Source: Sphingomonadaceae bacterium (GTDB lineage: Bacteria > Pseudomonadota > Alphaproteobacteria > Sphingomonadales > Sphingomonadaceae). From it: 64,000 nt of DNA. This document shows positions 17,670-26,535 of the stretch, one piece after another (position 1 is the first letter of the stretch; each line of letters opens with the position of its first letter). The notes beneath the pieces are model-generated. The model was not told the DNA's origin. It did no database searches and was given only the letters and a program-made list of their open reading frames with translations. The translations under genes and the position numbers were made by a program. The stretch lies in the NCBI GenBank assembly GCA_019239915.1, contig JAFAZF010000065.1, forward strand, positions 22,812-86,811, in the 5' to 3' direction.

Positions 17670-18935
17670 ATGGCAACCGCGAAGACATCCCCCTTGCCCC
17701 ACGACGAGCCGGCCGCGCCCGTCACGATCGACGATGTGCGCGCGGCGGCGCGGCGGATCGAAGGCGCCATCGTGCGCACGCCGACGCTCTATTCGAAGAC
17801 GCTGTCCGGCATCGCCGGCGCCGAGGTGTGGCTGAAGTTCGAGAACCTCCAGTTCACCGCCGCCTACAAGGAGCGCGGTGCGCTCAACACGCTGCTCCAG
17901 CTCCCTGCCGAGCAACAGCGGCGCGGCGTGATCGCGGCTTCGGCCGGGAACCATGCCCAGGGCCTCGCCTATCATGGCGCGCGGCTCGGCATCCCGGTCA
18001 CGATCGTGATGCCGGTCCCGACGCCGACGGTGAAGGTGCAGCAGACCGAGGGCCATGCCGCCGAGGTGATCCTGATCGGCGAGCGCTTCGACGACGCACA
18101 GGATCGCGCGATCGAGATCGCAGCGGAGCGCGGGCTCACCTTCGTGCCGCCGTTCGATCATCCCCACATCATCGCCGGGCAAGGCACCGTTGCCTTGGAG
18201 ATGCTGGAGGATGTGCCGGCGATCGACACGCTCGCGATCCCGATCGGTGGCGGCGGTCTCGTCTCGGGTTGTGCCGCGGTCGCCAAGGCGGCCAGTGACG
18301 GTGGCCACCCGATCGAGGTGCTCGGCGTCCAGGCCGAGCTCTATCCCTCGATGTACGCCAAGCTCCGCGGGCTCAAGCTGCCGTGCGAGGGCGACACGCT
18401 CGCCGAGGGCATCGCCGTCAAGCAGCCGGGCAAGCTGACCTTCGAGATGATCCGCGAACTCGTCGACGACGTGCTGCTCGTCTCCGAACGCGATCTCGAG
18501 CGCGCGGTCTCGCTGCTGTTGCAGATCGAGAAGACCGTGGTGGAGGGCGCCGGCGCGGCCGGCCTCGCGGCGCTGCTCGGCCACCCCGGGCGGTTCAAGG
18601 GCAGGACCGTCGGCCTCGTGCTGTGCGGGGGCAATATCGATACCCGCTTGCTCGCCAACGTGCTGCTGCGCGATCTCGCGCGATCGGGGCGGCTGGCGCG
18701 GCTGCGCATCCGCCTGCAGGACCGGCCCGGCGCGCTTTACGGCGTGACGCGCGTGTTCCAGCAGGAGCAGGTCAACATCATCGACATCTCGCACCAGCGC
18801 ATCTTCACGTCGCTGCCGGCCAAGGGCCTGATCACTGACATCGAGTGCGAGACGCGCGACGCGGCGCATCTCGAGCGCCTGATCGCCGCGCTGGAGCGCG
18901 AAGGCTACGAAACGACGCGGGTCGAGCTGGCCTGA
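17670..18935 (+). CDS. threonine ammonia-lyase (catabolic/biosynthetic, single ACT domain)
   Basis: A PLP enzyme that converts threonine to 2-oxobutyrate, the first step to isoleucine. The 421-residue protein has the PLP lysine in FTAAYKERGALN (Lys67), the phosphate-binding glycine run IPIGGGGLVSG, and SAGNHAQGLAYH. Residues from about 345 form one ACT-like regulatory domain (LRIRLQDRPGALYGVTRVF). This is the 400-420 residue form, shorter than E. coli IlvA with two regulatory domains. ATG 17670 is used; 14 additional codons upstream are open but overlap the divergent promoter. Whether ilvA or tdcB is the better name is not decidable. Confidence 0.93.
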   Translation: MATAKTSPLPHDEPAAPVTIDDVRAAARRIEGAIVRTPTLYSKTLSGIAGAEVWLKFENLQFTAAYKERGALNTLLQLPAEQQRRGVIAASAGNHAQGLAYHGARLGIPVTIVMPVPTPTVKVQQTEGHAAEVILIGERFDDAQDRAIEIAAERGLTFVPPFDHPHIIAGQGTVALEMLEDVPAIDTLAIPIGGGGLVSGCAAVAKAASDGGHPIEVLGVQAELYPSMYAKLRGLKLPCEGDTLAEGIAVKQPGKLTFEMIRELVDDVLLVSERDLERAVSLLLQIEKTVVEGAGAAGLAALLGHPGRFKGRTVGLVLCGGNIDTRLLANVLLRDLARSGRLARLRIRLQDRPGALYGVTRVFQQEQVNIIDISHQRIFTSLPAKGLITDIECETRDAAHLERLIAALEREGYETTRVELA

Positions 18936-19129
18936 GCCGCGCTTCGGTTGGGTTTGGTCCAGTCCGGATGATATGGTCTTCGCCGCCGCGCGATTTGTCA
19001 CGAAAACATATCGCAAACGTAATGAGGCGGTGGTAGCGCGCCACCGGGTCGAAGAGAACGGTTGGCGGACGTCGCGAAGCGGCGCCGTGTGCCCGTGCAT
19101 TGCTGCATAATCCTTCGCTGGAGATTCCC

Positions 19130-19468
19130 ATGTTAATGGTTCGTCACGCCGCGTCTGCGGCGATCGCCTTTGCTTGCCTGTCGTCCGCGGCCCTCGCCGC
19201 GGAGCGCGAGCCCGTCACCGCGCATGTCTCGACCGCAGGTGTCGATCTCGCGAGCGCGCAAGGACGCGCGTTGTTCCAGGCCCGGATCGCGCGGATCGCC
19301 GCCGCTGCGTGCGACAATGGCGAACGCGACCTAGGCTTCCGTGCCGATGCCGATCGCTGCGCGCGCGAGATGACGCGCGACGCGCAGGCGCAGATCGCCG
19401 CGTTGGCGCGTGCCGGCCAGCGGACCGCGTTCGCCGATCAGCCCAAGGCGTTCCCGGCCGCCCGCTGA
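19130..19468 (+). CDS. UrcA family protein, exported
   Basis: A 112-residue small exported protein with a signal peptide ending SSAALAAE. The mature part (VSTAGVDLASAQGRALFQARIARIAAAAC, then DRCAREMTRDAQAQIAAL) fits the UrcA family, found mainly in sphingomonads and caulobacters and of unknown function. The two Cys, in AACDNGE and DRCARE, are the usual pair. GGAG stands before the ATG. It is convergent with the next small secreted protein, and a 194-bp upstream region gives it its own promoter. Confidence 0.8.
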   Translation: MLMVRHAASAAIAFACLSSAALAAEREPVTAHVSTAGVDLASAQGRALFQARIARIAAAACDNGERDLGFRADADRCAREMTRDAQAQIAALARAGQRTAFADQPKAFPAAR

Positions 19469-19487
19469 TCGCGCGGTGCGTGGCGCG

Positions 19488-19757
19488 TCAGCGCTTCTCG
19501 ATGCAGTGATCGGTGACGGTGCGCGAGCAGCGCGGAAGCGGGCCGCTGTCGGCGGTCTGCACCGGAACGCCCGCCGCATCCATCGCTGCCGCGCCGGCGC
19601 TTGGAGTCGCGACAGGCGAAGCAACGGCATCCGTGCTTGGCGTCGGGGTAGCGGCGGTGCCCGCAGTGTCCATCGGCGGAGCCGACTGTGTGTCGCTTGA
19701 TTGCGCAAAGGCGGCGCTGCCGATCAGTAGGCTCGCGGCGACGACGATGGCTTTCAT
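19488..19757 (-). CDS. small exported Ala/Pro/Thr-rich protein, function unknown
   Basis: An 89-residue protein with a convincing signal peptide (MKAIVVAASLLIGSAAFAQ) and a GGAG six bases before the ATG. The mature part is low-complexity (Ala, Pro, Ser, Thr, Asp) and ends with GPLPRCSRTVTDHCIEKR, whose two Cys could form a disulfide. I recognise no family. Similar short proteins with a Cys-containing tail are common in sphingomonads. The excellent start signals make it a real gene. Confidence 0.65.
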   Translation of the reverse strand: MKAIVVAASLLIGSAAFAQSSDTQSAPPMDTAGTAATPTPSTDAVASPVATPSAGAAAMDAAGVPVQTADSGPLPRCSRTVTDHCIEKR

Positions 19758-19826
19758 GCCGATCTCCTTCGGATGTGCGGCCATGAACCCGTCGCGCCGC
19801 GATCGGCTCCGCACGTGAACGGGCTT

Positions 19827-20351
19827 TCATGTCTCACGGCAGAGCAAGCTCAGCTTGGCCTTGCCATGAACGCGCTCGGTCGCCAGCACGAAGCCGGGCA
19901 CGCTGACCGGCTCGTTCGGCGCCGTCTCCAGGCTCGCCCAGCCGCCGGGCGCGAGTTCGAGCCGGGCGAGGGCGGCCTGGCCGAAGCCGCTGCCATAAGG
20001 GGGATCGAGGAAGGCGAGGTCGAACGGCCCCGCCGGTAGCGCCGCCGAGGCCGATTGCGCGCGGACGTCGGCGTTCGCACCGAGTACGGCGATATTGGCG
20101 CGCAACGCCGCAAGTGCGGCGGCGTCCTGCTCGATGAAGGTGCAGTGCGCGGCGCCGCGCGACAGCGCTTCCAGCCCCAGTGCGCCGGTGCCTGCGAACA
20201 GGTCGATCACGCGCAAGCCCACGAAGTCGCCGAGCCGGCTCGCGAGCATCGAGAACAACGCCTCGCGCGCGCGATCCGAAGTCGGCCGCGTCGTCGCGCC
20301 GGCCGGTGCGACGAGCGTTCGCCCGCGCCAGTCGCCCGCGATTATGCGCAT
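19827..20351 (-). CDS. rsmD: 16S rRNA (guanine(966)-N(2))-methyltransferase
   Basis: Methylates G966 of 16S rRNA in the small subunit. The 174-residue protein shows MRIIAGDWRGR at the start, RPTSDRAREALFSML, the AdoMet-binding FAGTGALGLEALSRGA (52-67) and the catalytic DPPY (116-119). Length is normal. It follows the rluB-like gene on the same strand with a 112-bp gap that carries a degenerate palindrome. The two RNA-modification genes are commonly linked in alphaproteobacteria. Confidence 0.95.
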   Translation of the reverse strand: MRIIAGDWRGRTLVAPAGATTRPTSDRAREALFSMLASRLGDFVGLRVIDLFAGTGALGLEALSRGAAHCTFIEQDAAALAALRANIAVLGANADVRAQSASAALPAGPFDLAFLDPPYGSGFGQAALARLELAPGGWASLETAPNEPVSVPGFVLATERVHGKAKLSLLCRET

Positions 20352-20363
20352 CGCTGAAGCCGT

Positions 20364-20460
20364 TCCGCTTCAGGGGGGGGGTCGGGTTGGGTTGGGATGA
20401 TAGATGCGAACCGTTCCGCATCCACCCAAGCCGCGACCGCCTTCCTTGAAAGGGAGGGGG
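20364..20460. repeat. degenerate family B element
   Basis: CTTCAGGGGGGGGGTCGGG at the left and CTTCCTTGAAAGGGAGGGGG at the right, with TTGGGTTGGGATG / CATCCACCCAAG inside, keep the plan of family B arms but have diverged. It occupies the gap between the rluB-like gene and rsmD. The run of nine G is unusual and could be slippage-prone. Confidence 0.6.
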
Positions 20461-20463
20461 AGA

Positions 20464-21273
20464 TCATTTCAGTCCCTTCAGGAACCGCCCGAGCACCGGC
20501 CCCGGCACCTCCTCGACCGCGCCGGGCGCGAGATCGGCGAGCAGGAAGGGGCCATAGCCGATGCGGATCAGCCGGCTGACGCGCAGCCCGAGATGCTCGA
20601 GCACGCGGCGCACCTCGCGATTCTTGCCCTCGGCGAGCGTCAGCACGATCCACACATTGGCGCCGGTGCGCCGCTCGAGATCGGCGTCGATCGAGCCGTA
20701 GCGCACGCCGTCGATCTCGATGCCCTCGATCAGGTCCTCGAGCTGCGCCTGCGAGATCTGGCCATAGGCGCGGGCACGGTAGGTGCGGGGGATGCCCGTC
20801 GACGGCAGTTCCAGCTGCCGCTTCAGCCCGCCGTCGGTGGTGAGCAGCAGCAGCCCCTCGGTGTTGAGATCGAGCCGGCCGACGGGCACGACGCGCGGCA
20901 GCCCCTGGGGCAGCCGATCATAGATTGTCGGCCGGCCCTTGGGATCGCGCTCGGTGGTCAGCAGGCCCGTCGGCTTATGGTAGCGGAAAAGACGGGCGGG
21001 CTCGGCGTCGCGCACCGGTTTGCCGTCGACGGTCACGCCCTTCAGCGACTTGAGCAGCGTCGCCGGCGTCTCGATCACGGTGCCGTCGATCGCGACGCGG
21101 CGATCGGCGATCATGCGCTCGATCTCACGCCGGGAGGCGACCCCCGCGCGCGCCAGCAGCTTGGCGATTCGCTGCTCTGCCGGCGGCGTCGTGCCGCGAT
21201 TCGATGAAGCGCCGCGAGGGCGCGCCGGACTGGCCACGAAAGCCTCGCTTTTCCACGCTTTGCGGAACCGCAA
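20464..21273 (-). CDS. rluB: 23S rRNA pseudouridine synthase, RsuA/RluB family
   Basis: A 269-residue rRNA pseudouridine synthase. An S4 RNA-binding domain (RIAKLLARAGVASRREIERMI, about 35-55) precedes the catalytic domain with LFRYHKPTGLL and the family signature VGRLDLNTEGLLLLT with catalytic Asp135. LAEGKNREVRRVLEHLGL is the conserved C-terminal motif. RluB (U2605 of 23S) is the most likely member, but RsuA/RluE types are close. It starts 69 bp from the divergent receiver-domain gene. Confidence 0.9.
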   Translation of the reverse strand: MRFRKAWKSEAFVASPARPRGASSNRGTTPPAEQRIAKLLARAGVASRREIERMIADRRVAIDGTVIETPATLLKSLKGVTVDGKPVRDAEPARLFRYHKPTGLLTTERDPKGRPTIYDRLPQGLPRVVPVGRLDLNTEGLLLLTTDGGLKRQLELPSTGIPRTYRARAYGQISQAQLEDLIEGIEIDGVRYGSIDADLERRTGANVWIVLTLAEGKNREVRRVLEHLGLRVSRLIRIGYGPFLLADLAPGAVEEVPGPVLGRFLKGLK

Positions 21274-21342
21274 TCCCGCCGAAACGATTAAAGATCAAGC
21301 GTCGGCGGAGGATATCTTGCGCCGGCGACAAGGGGATTGGCG

Positions 21343-21762
21343 ATGCTGTTCGCGCGCAGGCGGCCTTCGCTCCGCCGGCTGCTGATCGTGGAGGACGAGC
21401 CGCTGGTGGCGTTCGACAACGAGCACCTGCTCGGCGAATCCGGCTATGAGGTGGTGGCGACCGTCGACCGCTATGACGATGCGGTCGCTGCGATCCAGCG
21501 CGGCGGGATCGATCTCGTGCTCGCCGACGTGCGGCTGCCCGGCCAGCGCGACGGGATCGACGTTGCGCGCGCCGCCGCCGAGGCGGGCCTGCCGGTGCTC
21601 TTCGTGACGGGCGCCTGCCCCACGGAAGCGCAGGGTGTCGCGGTCGGCTGCCTCGCCAAGCCCTATACGCAGAAGCAGTTGCTGAGCGCGATCAGCGCGA
21701 TCGAACGCAAGGTCGGCGGGCGGGCGCCCAAGCCGGTGACAGGGCTGACGCTGTTCGGGTGA
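21343..21762 (+). CDS. stand-alone receiver-domain response regulator
   Basis: A 139-residue CheY-like protein with no output domain. Acidic pocket residues are in VEDEP (18-19), the phospho-acceptor is Asp62 in LADVRLPG, Thr89 lies in VTGAC and Lys106 in AKPYTQ. These are all positions needed for phosphorylation. The kinase partner is not nearby. ATG 21343 is preceded by AGGGG eight bases away. Single-domain receivers of this type often act in phosphorelays or stress signalling in alphaproteobacteria; the role here is not known. Confidence 0.85.
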   Translation: MLFARRRPSLRRLLIVEDEPLVAFDNEHLLGESGYEVVATVDRYDDAVAAIQRGGIDLVLADVRLPGQRDGIDVARAAAEAGLPVLFVTGACPTEAQGVAVGCLAKPYTQKQLLSAISAIERKVGGRAPKPVTGLTLFG

Positions 21763-21771
21763 GGGCGGTGC

Positions 21772-21799
21772 CTCCCCTCCCTTCCAGGAAGGGGAGTAG
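21772..21799. repeat. isolated hairpin arm of family B type
   Basis: CCTCCCCTCCCTTCCAGGAA with GGGGAG is a single arm after the receiver-domain gene. It can form a hairpin and could end that transcript. Confidence 0.5.
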
Positions 21800-21882
21800 C
21801 GGCCGTGCTGGGCGACCCCGGGTTCGCGCTCGTTACGCGCACAAGGGGTTAACTCGGGTTCACGCTCCGCTATGACGGGGCC

Positions 21883-23247
21883 ATGGCCGTATCGCGCACC
21901 GACCGTCCCGGCGTTCTCGCCTATCTCCATCGCGCGCCGCTCGGCGCCTTCCTGCTCGGCATCTCGAGCGGCTTCCCGCTCACGCTGCTTCTCTCGACGA
22001 TGTCCTACTGGCTGTCGAAAGTCGGCGTCGACAAGAAGACGATCGGCTTCGCCTTCGCGCTCGGCACGCCCTACACGCTCAAATTCCTGTGGGCGCCGCT
22101 GATCGACGGGATCGCGCTGCCCGGCTTGGCGCGGATCTTCGGGCAGCGGCGGGCGTGGCTGTTCCTCGTCCAGGCGTGCCTCGCCGGCGCGCTCGTCCAG
22201 CTCGGCGCGAGCGATCCCGTCCATCATATCGGCCGGTTCGCGCTGTGGGGCGTGGTCGTCGCCTTCCTCTCGGCGACGCAGGACATCGTGATCGATGCCT
22301 ATCGCATCGAGATCCTCTCGGACGAAGAACTCGCGCAAGGCACCGCGACTAACCAGGTCGGCTACCGCACCGGTAACCTGCTCGCCGGCGCCGGCACGAT
22401 CTGGCTCGCCTCCATGGAGGGTGCGCAGCTCGGTTGGCCGACAGCCTATGCGGTAAGCGCGTTGCTCGTCATCCCGGGCGCTTGCGCCGCGCTGTGGCTG
22501 GGGCCGGGCAAGCGCACGGCGGTGCGCGAGCCGTTCAGCCTCGCCGCCTTCCGCCATTTCCTGCGGCACAATGTCGCCCACCCGTTCCTCGATTTTTTCG
22601 AGCGGCGCGGTGCGTGGCTGATCCTGCTGTTCGTGCTCACATACAAGCTCGGCGACGCGGTCGGGCAGAACATGCTGTCGCCGATGGTCGTCGCACAGGG
22701 CTTTTCGGACACCGACTATATTGCGATCAACAAGCTGGTCGGCTTCTGGTGCCTGGTGATCGGCAGCCTGATCGCGGGCGCGATGATCGCGCGCTTCGGC
22801 ATGGTGCGGCTGCTGTTCGGCGCCGGCGTGATCATGGCGGGCGCCAACCTGCTGTTCGCGGCCGTCGCGGCGACCGGCCATTCGGTGCCGCTGCTGACGC
22901 TCGCGGTTGCGACCGAGAACCTGTTCGCGGCGATCAGCCTGACAGTGTTCGCAACCTATCTCTCCGGCCTTTCCTCTACCGCGTTCACGGCGACCCAATA
23001 TGCGCTGCTGTCGAGCGTCGCGGCGGTCGGCCGCACCTTCGCGACGACCCCCTCCGGCATCGCCGCGACGAAGCTCGGCTGGCCGGGCTTCTACGTTCTC
23101 GCGGCCTGTCTCGCGGCGCCGGGGCTGTTCTTCCTGTGGCTGATGCAGCGTCAGGGCTTCGTCGTCGAGAGCGTCCGCCAGCAGGGCGTGGAGGAGCCGG
23201 AGACGGCGGTGGAGTATGCTGCCCCTCCCTGGAAGGGCGGGGATTGA
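21883..23247 (+). CDS. ampG: AmpG-family muropeptide MFS permease
   Basis: A 454-residue inner-membrane transporter with 12 or more helices, which imports anhydro-muropeptides for cell-wall recycling. Family features are GISSGFPLTLLLSTMSYWLSK near the N-terminus, LGTPYTLKFLWAPLIDG, FLSATQDIVIDAYRIE and YALLSSVAAVGRTFATTPSG. The final residues (YAAPPWKGGD) are encoded by the left arm of a family B palindrome, so the original stop was probably overrun. The gene converges on folC. In many species AmpG also governs beta-lactamase induction. Confidence 0.88.
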   Translation: MAVSRTDRPGVLAYLHRAPLGAFLLGISSGFPLTLLLSTMSYWLSKVGVDKKTIGFAFALGTPYTLKFLWAPLIDGIALPGLARIFGQRRAWLFLVQACLAGALVQLGASDPVHHIGRFALWGVVVAFLSATQDIVIDAYRIEILSDEELAQGTATNQVGYRTGNLLAGAGTIWLASMEGAQLGWPTAYAVSALLVIPGACAALWLGPGKRTAVREPFSLAAFRHFLRHNVAHPFLDFFERRGAWLILLFVLTYKLGDAVGQNMLSPMVVAQGFSDTDYIAINKLVGFWCLVIGSLIAGAMIARFGMVRLLFGAGVIMAGANLLFAAVAATGHSVPLLTLAVATENLFAAISLTVFATYLSGLSSTAFTATQYALLSSVAAVGRTFATTPSGIAATKLGWPGFYVLAACLAAPGLFFLWLMQRQGFVVESVRQQGVEEPETAVEYAAPPWKGGD

Positions 23248-23318
23248 GCGGTGGGTTGCTATCGCGAGCGCTCCGCCTAGAATCTACCCACCCCAACCCC
23301 TCCCTTCCAGGGAGGGGC
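23222..23318. repeat. family B inverted-arm element (short copy 2)
   Basis: Left arm CCCCTCCCTGGAAGGGCGGG, core TTGCTATCGCGAGCGCTCCG with CCTAGAATC, right arm ACCCACCCCAACCCCTCCC with TTCCAGGGAGGGG. It overlaps the last codons of ampG and lies between ampG and folC, which converge. Confidence 0.85.
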
Positions 23319-23322
23319 TTCG

Positions 23323-24672
23323 TCAATCCGGCACCTCGCCGTTCGCCGCCAGCACCGTGCCCGCGAGATAGAGCGAGCCCATGATCAGCACGATTGGCGG
23401 GCGGGCGCGGTCGGCATGCCGCGCGATCCAGCGCAACGCGGACGCCGGATCGGCGGCGGTCATCGCGTTGAAGCCATTGGCGTTCGCGGCGGCGGCGATC
23501 GCCTCGGGTGCGTGATGCGCGTGGCCCGGCACCGGCACGGCGTGGACCAGCGCCTCGCGGCCGGTGAATGCGCGCAGCACGCCGCCGAGATCCTTGTTGG
23601 CGAGCAGCCCGAAGACGATGTGGAAGTCGCCGCCCGCCGGCACATGGCCGCGGAAATAGTCGGCGATCGCACGCGCCGCCGCCGGATTGTGGCCGCCGTC
23701 CAGCCAGAGTTGGCTGTCCTCGGGCAGTAGCGCGGTGAGCGGACCCGGGCCGAGCCGCTGCAGTCGCGCCGGCCATTGCGCCCAGCCGATGCCGGCGCGA
23801 TAGGCGGAGGGCGGGATCGCCAGCCGCCGCTGATGGCGCAGCATTGCCACCGCCAGCGCCGCGTTCATCGCCTGATGCTGGCCGGCGAGGCGCGGCAGCG
23901 GCAGCTCGAGCTTGCCGTCGCCGTCGCGATAATGGAGCCGGTGCTGATAGACGGCGGCGTCCCAGGGTCCGCCGCGCGGTAGCCAGTCGGCGCCCGCCTC
24001 GTGCGCGACGTGCCCGATGCGGTCGCCGATCGCGGCGGGATAATGCTGCGTCACCAGCGGCACGCCGTGCTTGGCGACACCCGCCTTCTCGCCAGCGATG
24101 TCGTCGAGCCGATCGCCGAGGAACTGCTGGTGATCGAGCCCGAGCTGCGCGATGCCGCAGGCGATGGGCTGCGCGATGACGTTGGTCGCGTCGAGCCGCC
24201 CGCCGAGCCCGACTTCGACGATGCAGGCGTCGGCCGGCGTCTCGGCGAAGGCGAGGAAGGCGGCGGCCGTGGTCGCCTCGAAGAAGCTCGGGCGAATGTC
24301 ATCCGGCTCGCCATTCCCTGCAGCATCGAGCACGCGCCCGAGATGGCGCGCCAGCGCCTCGTCCTCGATCAGCCGGTCGGCGACGCGGATCCGCTCGTTG
24401 AAGCGGACAAGATGGGGGCTCGTATAGACATGGACGCTGTGCCCCGCCGCCTCCAGCATCGCGCGCAGATAGGCGCAGGTCGAGCCCTTGCCGTTGGTGC
24501 CGGCGACATGCAGCACCGGCGGCAGCGCCGCTTCCGGATTGCCGACGCGATCGAGCAGTGCCTGGATGCGTTCGAGCCCGAGCGTATCGCCCACCGACAG
24601 CGCTGCGAGCCGGTCGAGCTGGCGCTGGACGGCGGGATCGTCGCTATGGGCGTGATCGGGCATCTCGCCCAC
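23323..24672 (-). CDS. folC: bifunctional folylpolyglutamate synthase/dihydrofolate synthase
   Basis: Adds glutamate to dihydropteroate and folates. The 449-residue protein has the ATP-binding loop VAGTNGKGSTCAYLRAML (58-65 core), TSPHLVRFNERIRV, the conserved FEATTAAAFLAF and VEVGLGGRLDATN, and a C-terminal Mur-ligase-like domain (LDGGHNPAAARA, VFGLLANKDL). Length matches the family. It is the last gene of the trpF-trpB-trpA-accD-folC set; the 122-bp gap before it holds a family B repeat. ATG 24672 or 24663 are both possible. Confidence 0.94.
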   Translation of the reverse strand: MGEMPDHAHSDDPAVQRQLDRLAALSVGDTLGLERIQALLDRVGNPEAALPPVLHVAGTNGKGSTCAYLRAMLEAAGHSVHVYTSPHLVRFNERIRVADRLIEDEALARHLGRVLDAAGNGEPDDIRPSFFEATTAAAFLAFAETPADACIVEVGLGGRLDATNVIAQPIACGIAQLGLDHQQFLGDRLDDIAGEKAGVAKHGVPLVTQHYPAAIGDRIGHVAHEAGADWLPRGGPWDAAVYQHRLHYRDGDGKLELPLPRLAGQHQAMNAALAVAMLRHQRRLAIPPSAYRAGIGWAQWPARLQRLGPGPLTALLPEDSQLWLDGGHNPAAARAIADYFRGHVPAGGDFHIVFGLLANKDLGGVLRAFTGREALVHAVPVPGHAHHAPEAIAAAANANGFNAMTAADPASALRWIARHADRARPPIVLIMGSLYLAGTVLAANGEVPD

Positions 24673-24686
24673 TTACACCTTATTCT

Positions 24687-24788
24687 CTCCTCCCTGAAAG
24701 GGAGGGGCTGGGGGTGGGTTGCGGTCGATCGCAGCGCTCCGCCGCCTAGAGCCTGCCCACTCCAAACCCCCCTTCCAGGGAGAGGCTT
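24687..24788. repeat. family B inverted-arm element (short copy 3)
   Basis: Left arm CTCCCTGAAAGGGAGGGGC with TGGGGGTGGGT, core TGCGGTCGATCGCAGCGCTC with CGCCGCCTAGAG, right arm CCCACTCCAAACCCCCCTT with CCAGGGAGAGG. It is inserted between accD and folC. The core TTGCGG...CGATCGC matches the inner edge of the DUF559-bearing copy. Confidence 0.85.
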
Positions 24789-24794
24789 TCGTTA

Positions 24795-25655
24795 CTACGC
24801 CGCCGCTTGTCGCTCCGGTGCCAGATAGCCGATCAGCCGCGCGAGCGTCTCGCGCAGGTCGCGGCGGTGGACGACCATATCGAGCATGCCGTGCGCGAGC
24901 AGATATTCGGCGCGCTGGAAGCCTTCGGGCAGCTTCTCGCGGATGGTCTGCTCGATCACGCGCTGGCCGGCGAAGCCGATCAGCGCACCCGGTTCGGCGA
25001 GCTGGACGTCGCCGAGCATCGCGTAGCTCGCCGTGACGCCGCCCGTCGTCGGGTCGGTCATCACGACGATATAGGGCAGCCCCGCCTCGTGGAGCTGCTG
25101 GATCGCGACGGTCGTCTTCGGCATCTGCATGAGACTGAGGATGCCTTCCTGCATGCGCGCGCCGCCCGCTGCGGTGAAGATGATGTAGGGGCACTTGTCG
25201 GCGATCGCCGCCTCGATGCCGGCCACGAACGCGGCACCCACCGCCAGCCCCATCGATCCGCCCATGAAGGCGAAATCCTGCACGCCGACGACTGCATGCT
25301 GTCCTTCGATCTCGCCGCGCGCATTGAGGAGCGCATCCTGCTCGCCGGTCTTGGCGCGCGCATCCTTGAGCCGGGCGGGGTAGGTCTTCTGCTCGCGGAA
25401 CTTGAGCGGATCCTCGCGCACCTGCGGCGTCGATAACGGCGTGTGGACGCCGTTGTCGAAGATCTGATCGAACCGCGCTGCCGGGCCGATGCGGCCGTGA
25501 TGCTCGCACTTCGGGCAGACCGACTGATTCTCCTCATATTCCTTGAGGAAGATCATCTGCCCGCAGCCGGCGCATTTGTGCCAGAGATTCTCCGGCGTCT
25601 CGCGCGGCTTAGCGATGAAGGGGATGGTGGCGCGGACGCGCTCGAGCCAACTCAT
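24795..25655 (-). CDS. accD: acetyl-CoA carboxylase carboxyltransferase subunit beta
   Basis: Half of the carboxyltransferase that makes malonyl-CoA for fatty-acid synthesis; it works with AccA, which is not in the window. The 286-residue protein has an N-terminal zinc ribbon (Cys28, Cys31, Cys47, Cys50 in CAGC and CPKC) and the crotonase-like core with [23 protein letters not shown] and [16 protein letters not shown]. Its start overlaps the trpA stop by four bases (ATGA), so the two are translationally coupled. The trpA-accD-folC order is common in alphaproteobacteria. Confidence 0.97.
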   Translation of the reverse strand: MSWLERVRATIPFIAKPRETPENLWHKCAGCGQMIFLKEYEENQSVCPKCEHHGRIGPAARFDQIFDNGVHTPLSTPQVREDPLKFREQKTYPARLKDARAKTGEQDALLNARGEIEGQHAVVGVQDFAFMGGSMGLAVGAAFVAGIEAAIADKCPYIIFTAAGGARMQEGILSLMQMPKTTVAIQQLHEAGLPYIVVMTDPTTGGVTASYAMLGDVQLAEPGALIGFAGQRVIEQTIREKLPEGFQRAEYLLAHGMLDMVVHRRDLRETLARLIGYLAPERQAAA

Positions 25656-26476
25656 GCTGCGACTTCCTCTCTGGCGGAATGAACCGCTTCGGCGAGCGAC
25701 GTGACGAAGCTCTTTACCGCCGCGGCGGGGTCATGACCGGCAGCGGCGGCCTTGGCGATGGTGTCGACGATCGCCGATCCGATGACGACGCCGTCGGCGA
25801 CGCGCGCGATCTCGCCGGCCTGTTCCGGCGTGCGCACGCCGAAGCCGACCGCGACGGGCAGGTCGGTCGCGGCCTTGAGTCGGGTGACGGCATCGGCGAT
25901 CGAGGTCTGCGCGGCCTGCTGCATGCCGGTGATGCCCGCGACCGAGACATAATAGAGGAAGCCCGATGCGCCCGCGAGCACCGCCGGCAGCCGCGCGGCA
26001 TCGGTGGTCGGCGTCGCGAGCCGGATCACGTCGATGTCCGACCCGCGCAATGCCTCGCCCAGCGCGTCATCTTCCTCGGCAGGCACGTCGACGCAGATCA
26101 CGCCGTCGATGCCGGCCGCCGCGGCGGCCTGCGCGAACCATTGTGGCCCGCGCCGCACCATCGGGTTCGCGTAGCCCATGAGGACGAGGGGGACGTCTGG
26201 ATGCTTCTGTCGGAACTGCGCGGCGATGGCCAGGATCGTTGCGGTGGTCGTGCCCTGCCCGAGCGCGCGGAGATTGGCGAGCTGGATCGCCGGCCCATCC
26301 GCCATCGGATCGGTGAACGGCAGCCCCAGCTCGATCACGTCGACGCCGCCCGCAACCAGAGCATCGAGAATCGTGGGCGTGACGGCTGGCGCCGGATCGC
26401 CGGCTGTCACGAACGCGACCAGCGCGGCGCGGTTCGCGGCACGGCGGCGGGCGAAGGTGGAAGAGATGCGGGTCAT
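25652..26476 (-). CDS. trpA: tryptophan synthase alpha subunit
   Basis: Cleaves indole-3-glycerol phosphate to indole, which is channelled to TrpB. In the 274-residue protein the catalytic Glu49 and Asp60 are in [16 protein letters not shown], and the phosphate-binding region is [14 protein letters not shown] with [11 protein letters not shown] 26476 agrees with the conserved start ([12 protein letters not shown]); upstream in-frame codons run into a C/T-rich partial repeat. It lies 59 bp after trpB and overlaps accD by four bases. Confidence 0.97.
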   Translation of the reverse strand: MTRISSTFARRRAANRAALVAFVTAGDPAPAVTPTILDALVAGGVDVIELGLPFTDPMADGPAIQLANLRALGQGTTTATILAIAAQFRQKHPDVPLVLMGYANPMVRRGPQWFAQAAAAAGIDGVICVDVPAEEDDALGEALRGSDIDVIRLATPTTDAARLPAVLAGASGFLYYVSVAGITGMQQAAQTSIADAVTRLKAATDLPVAVGFGVRTPEQAGEIARVADGVVIGSAIVDTIAKAAAAGHDPAAAVKSFVTSLAEAVHSAREEVAA

Positions 26477-26535
26477 GTCAGAGTCCCTCCCTTTCAAGGA
26501 GCAGAGACGCGTCGCGCTCGCCCTTGATGCCCCGC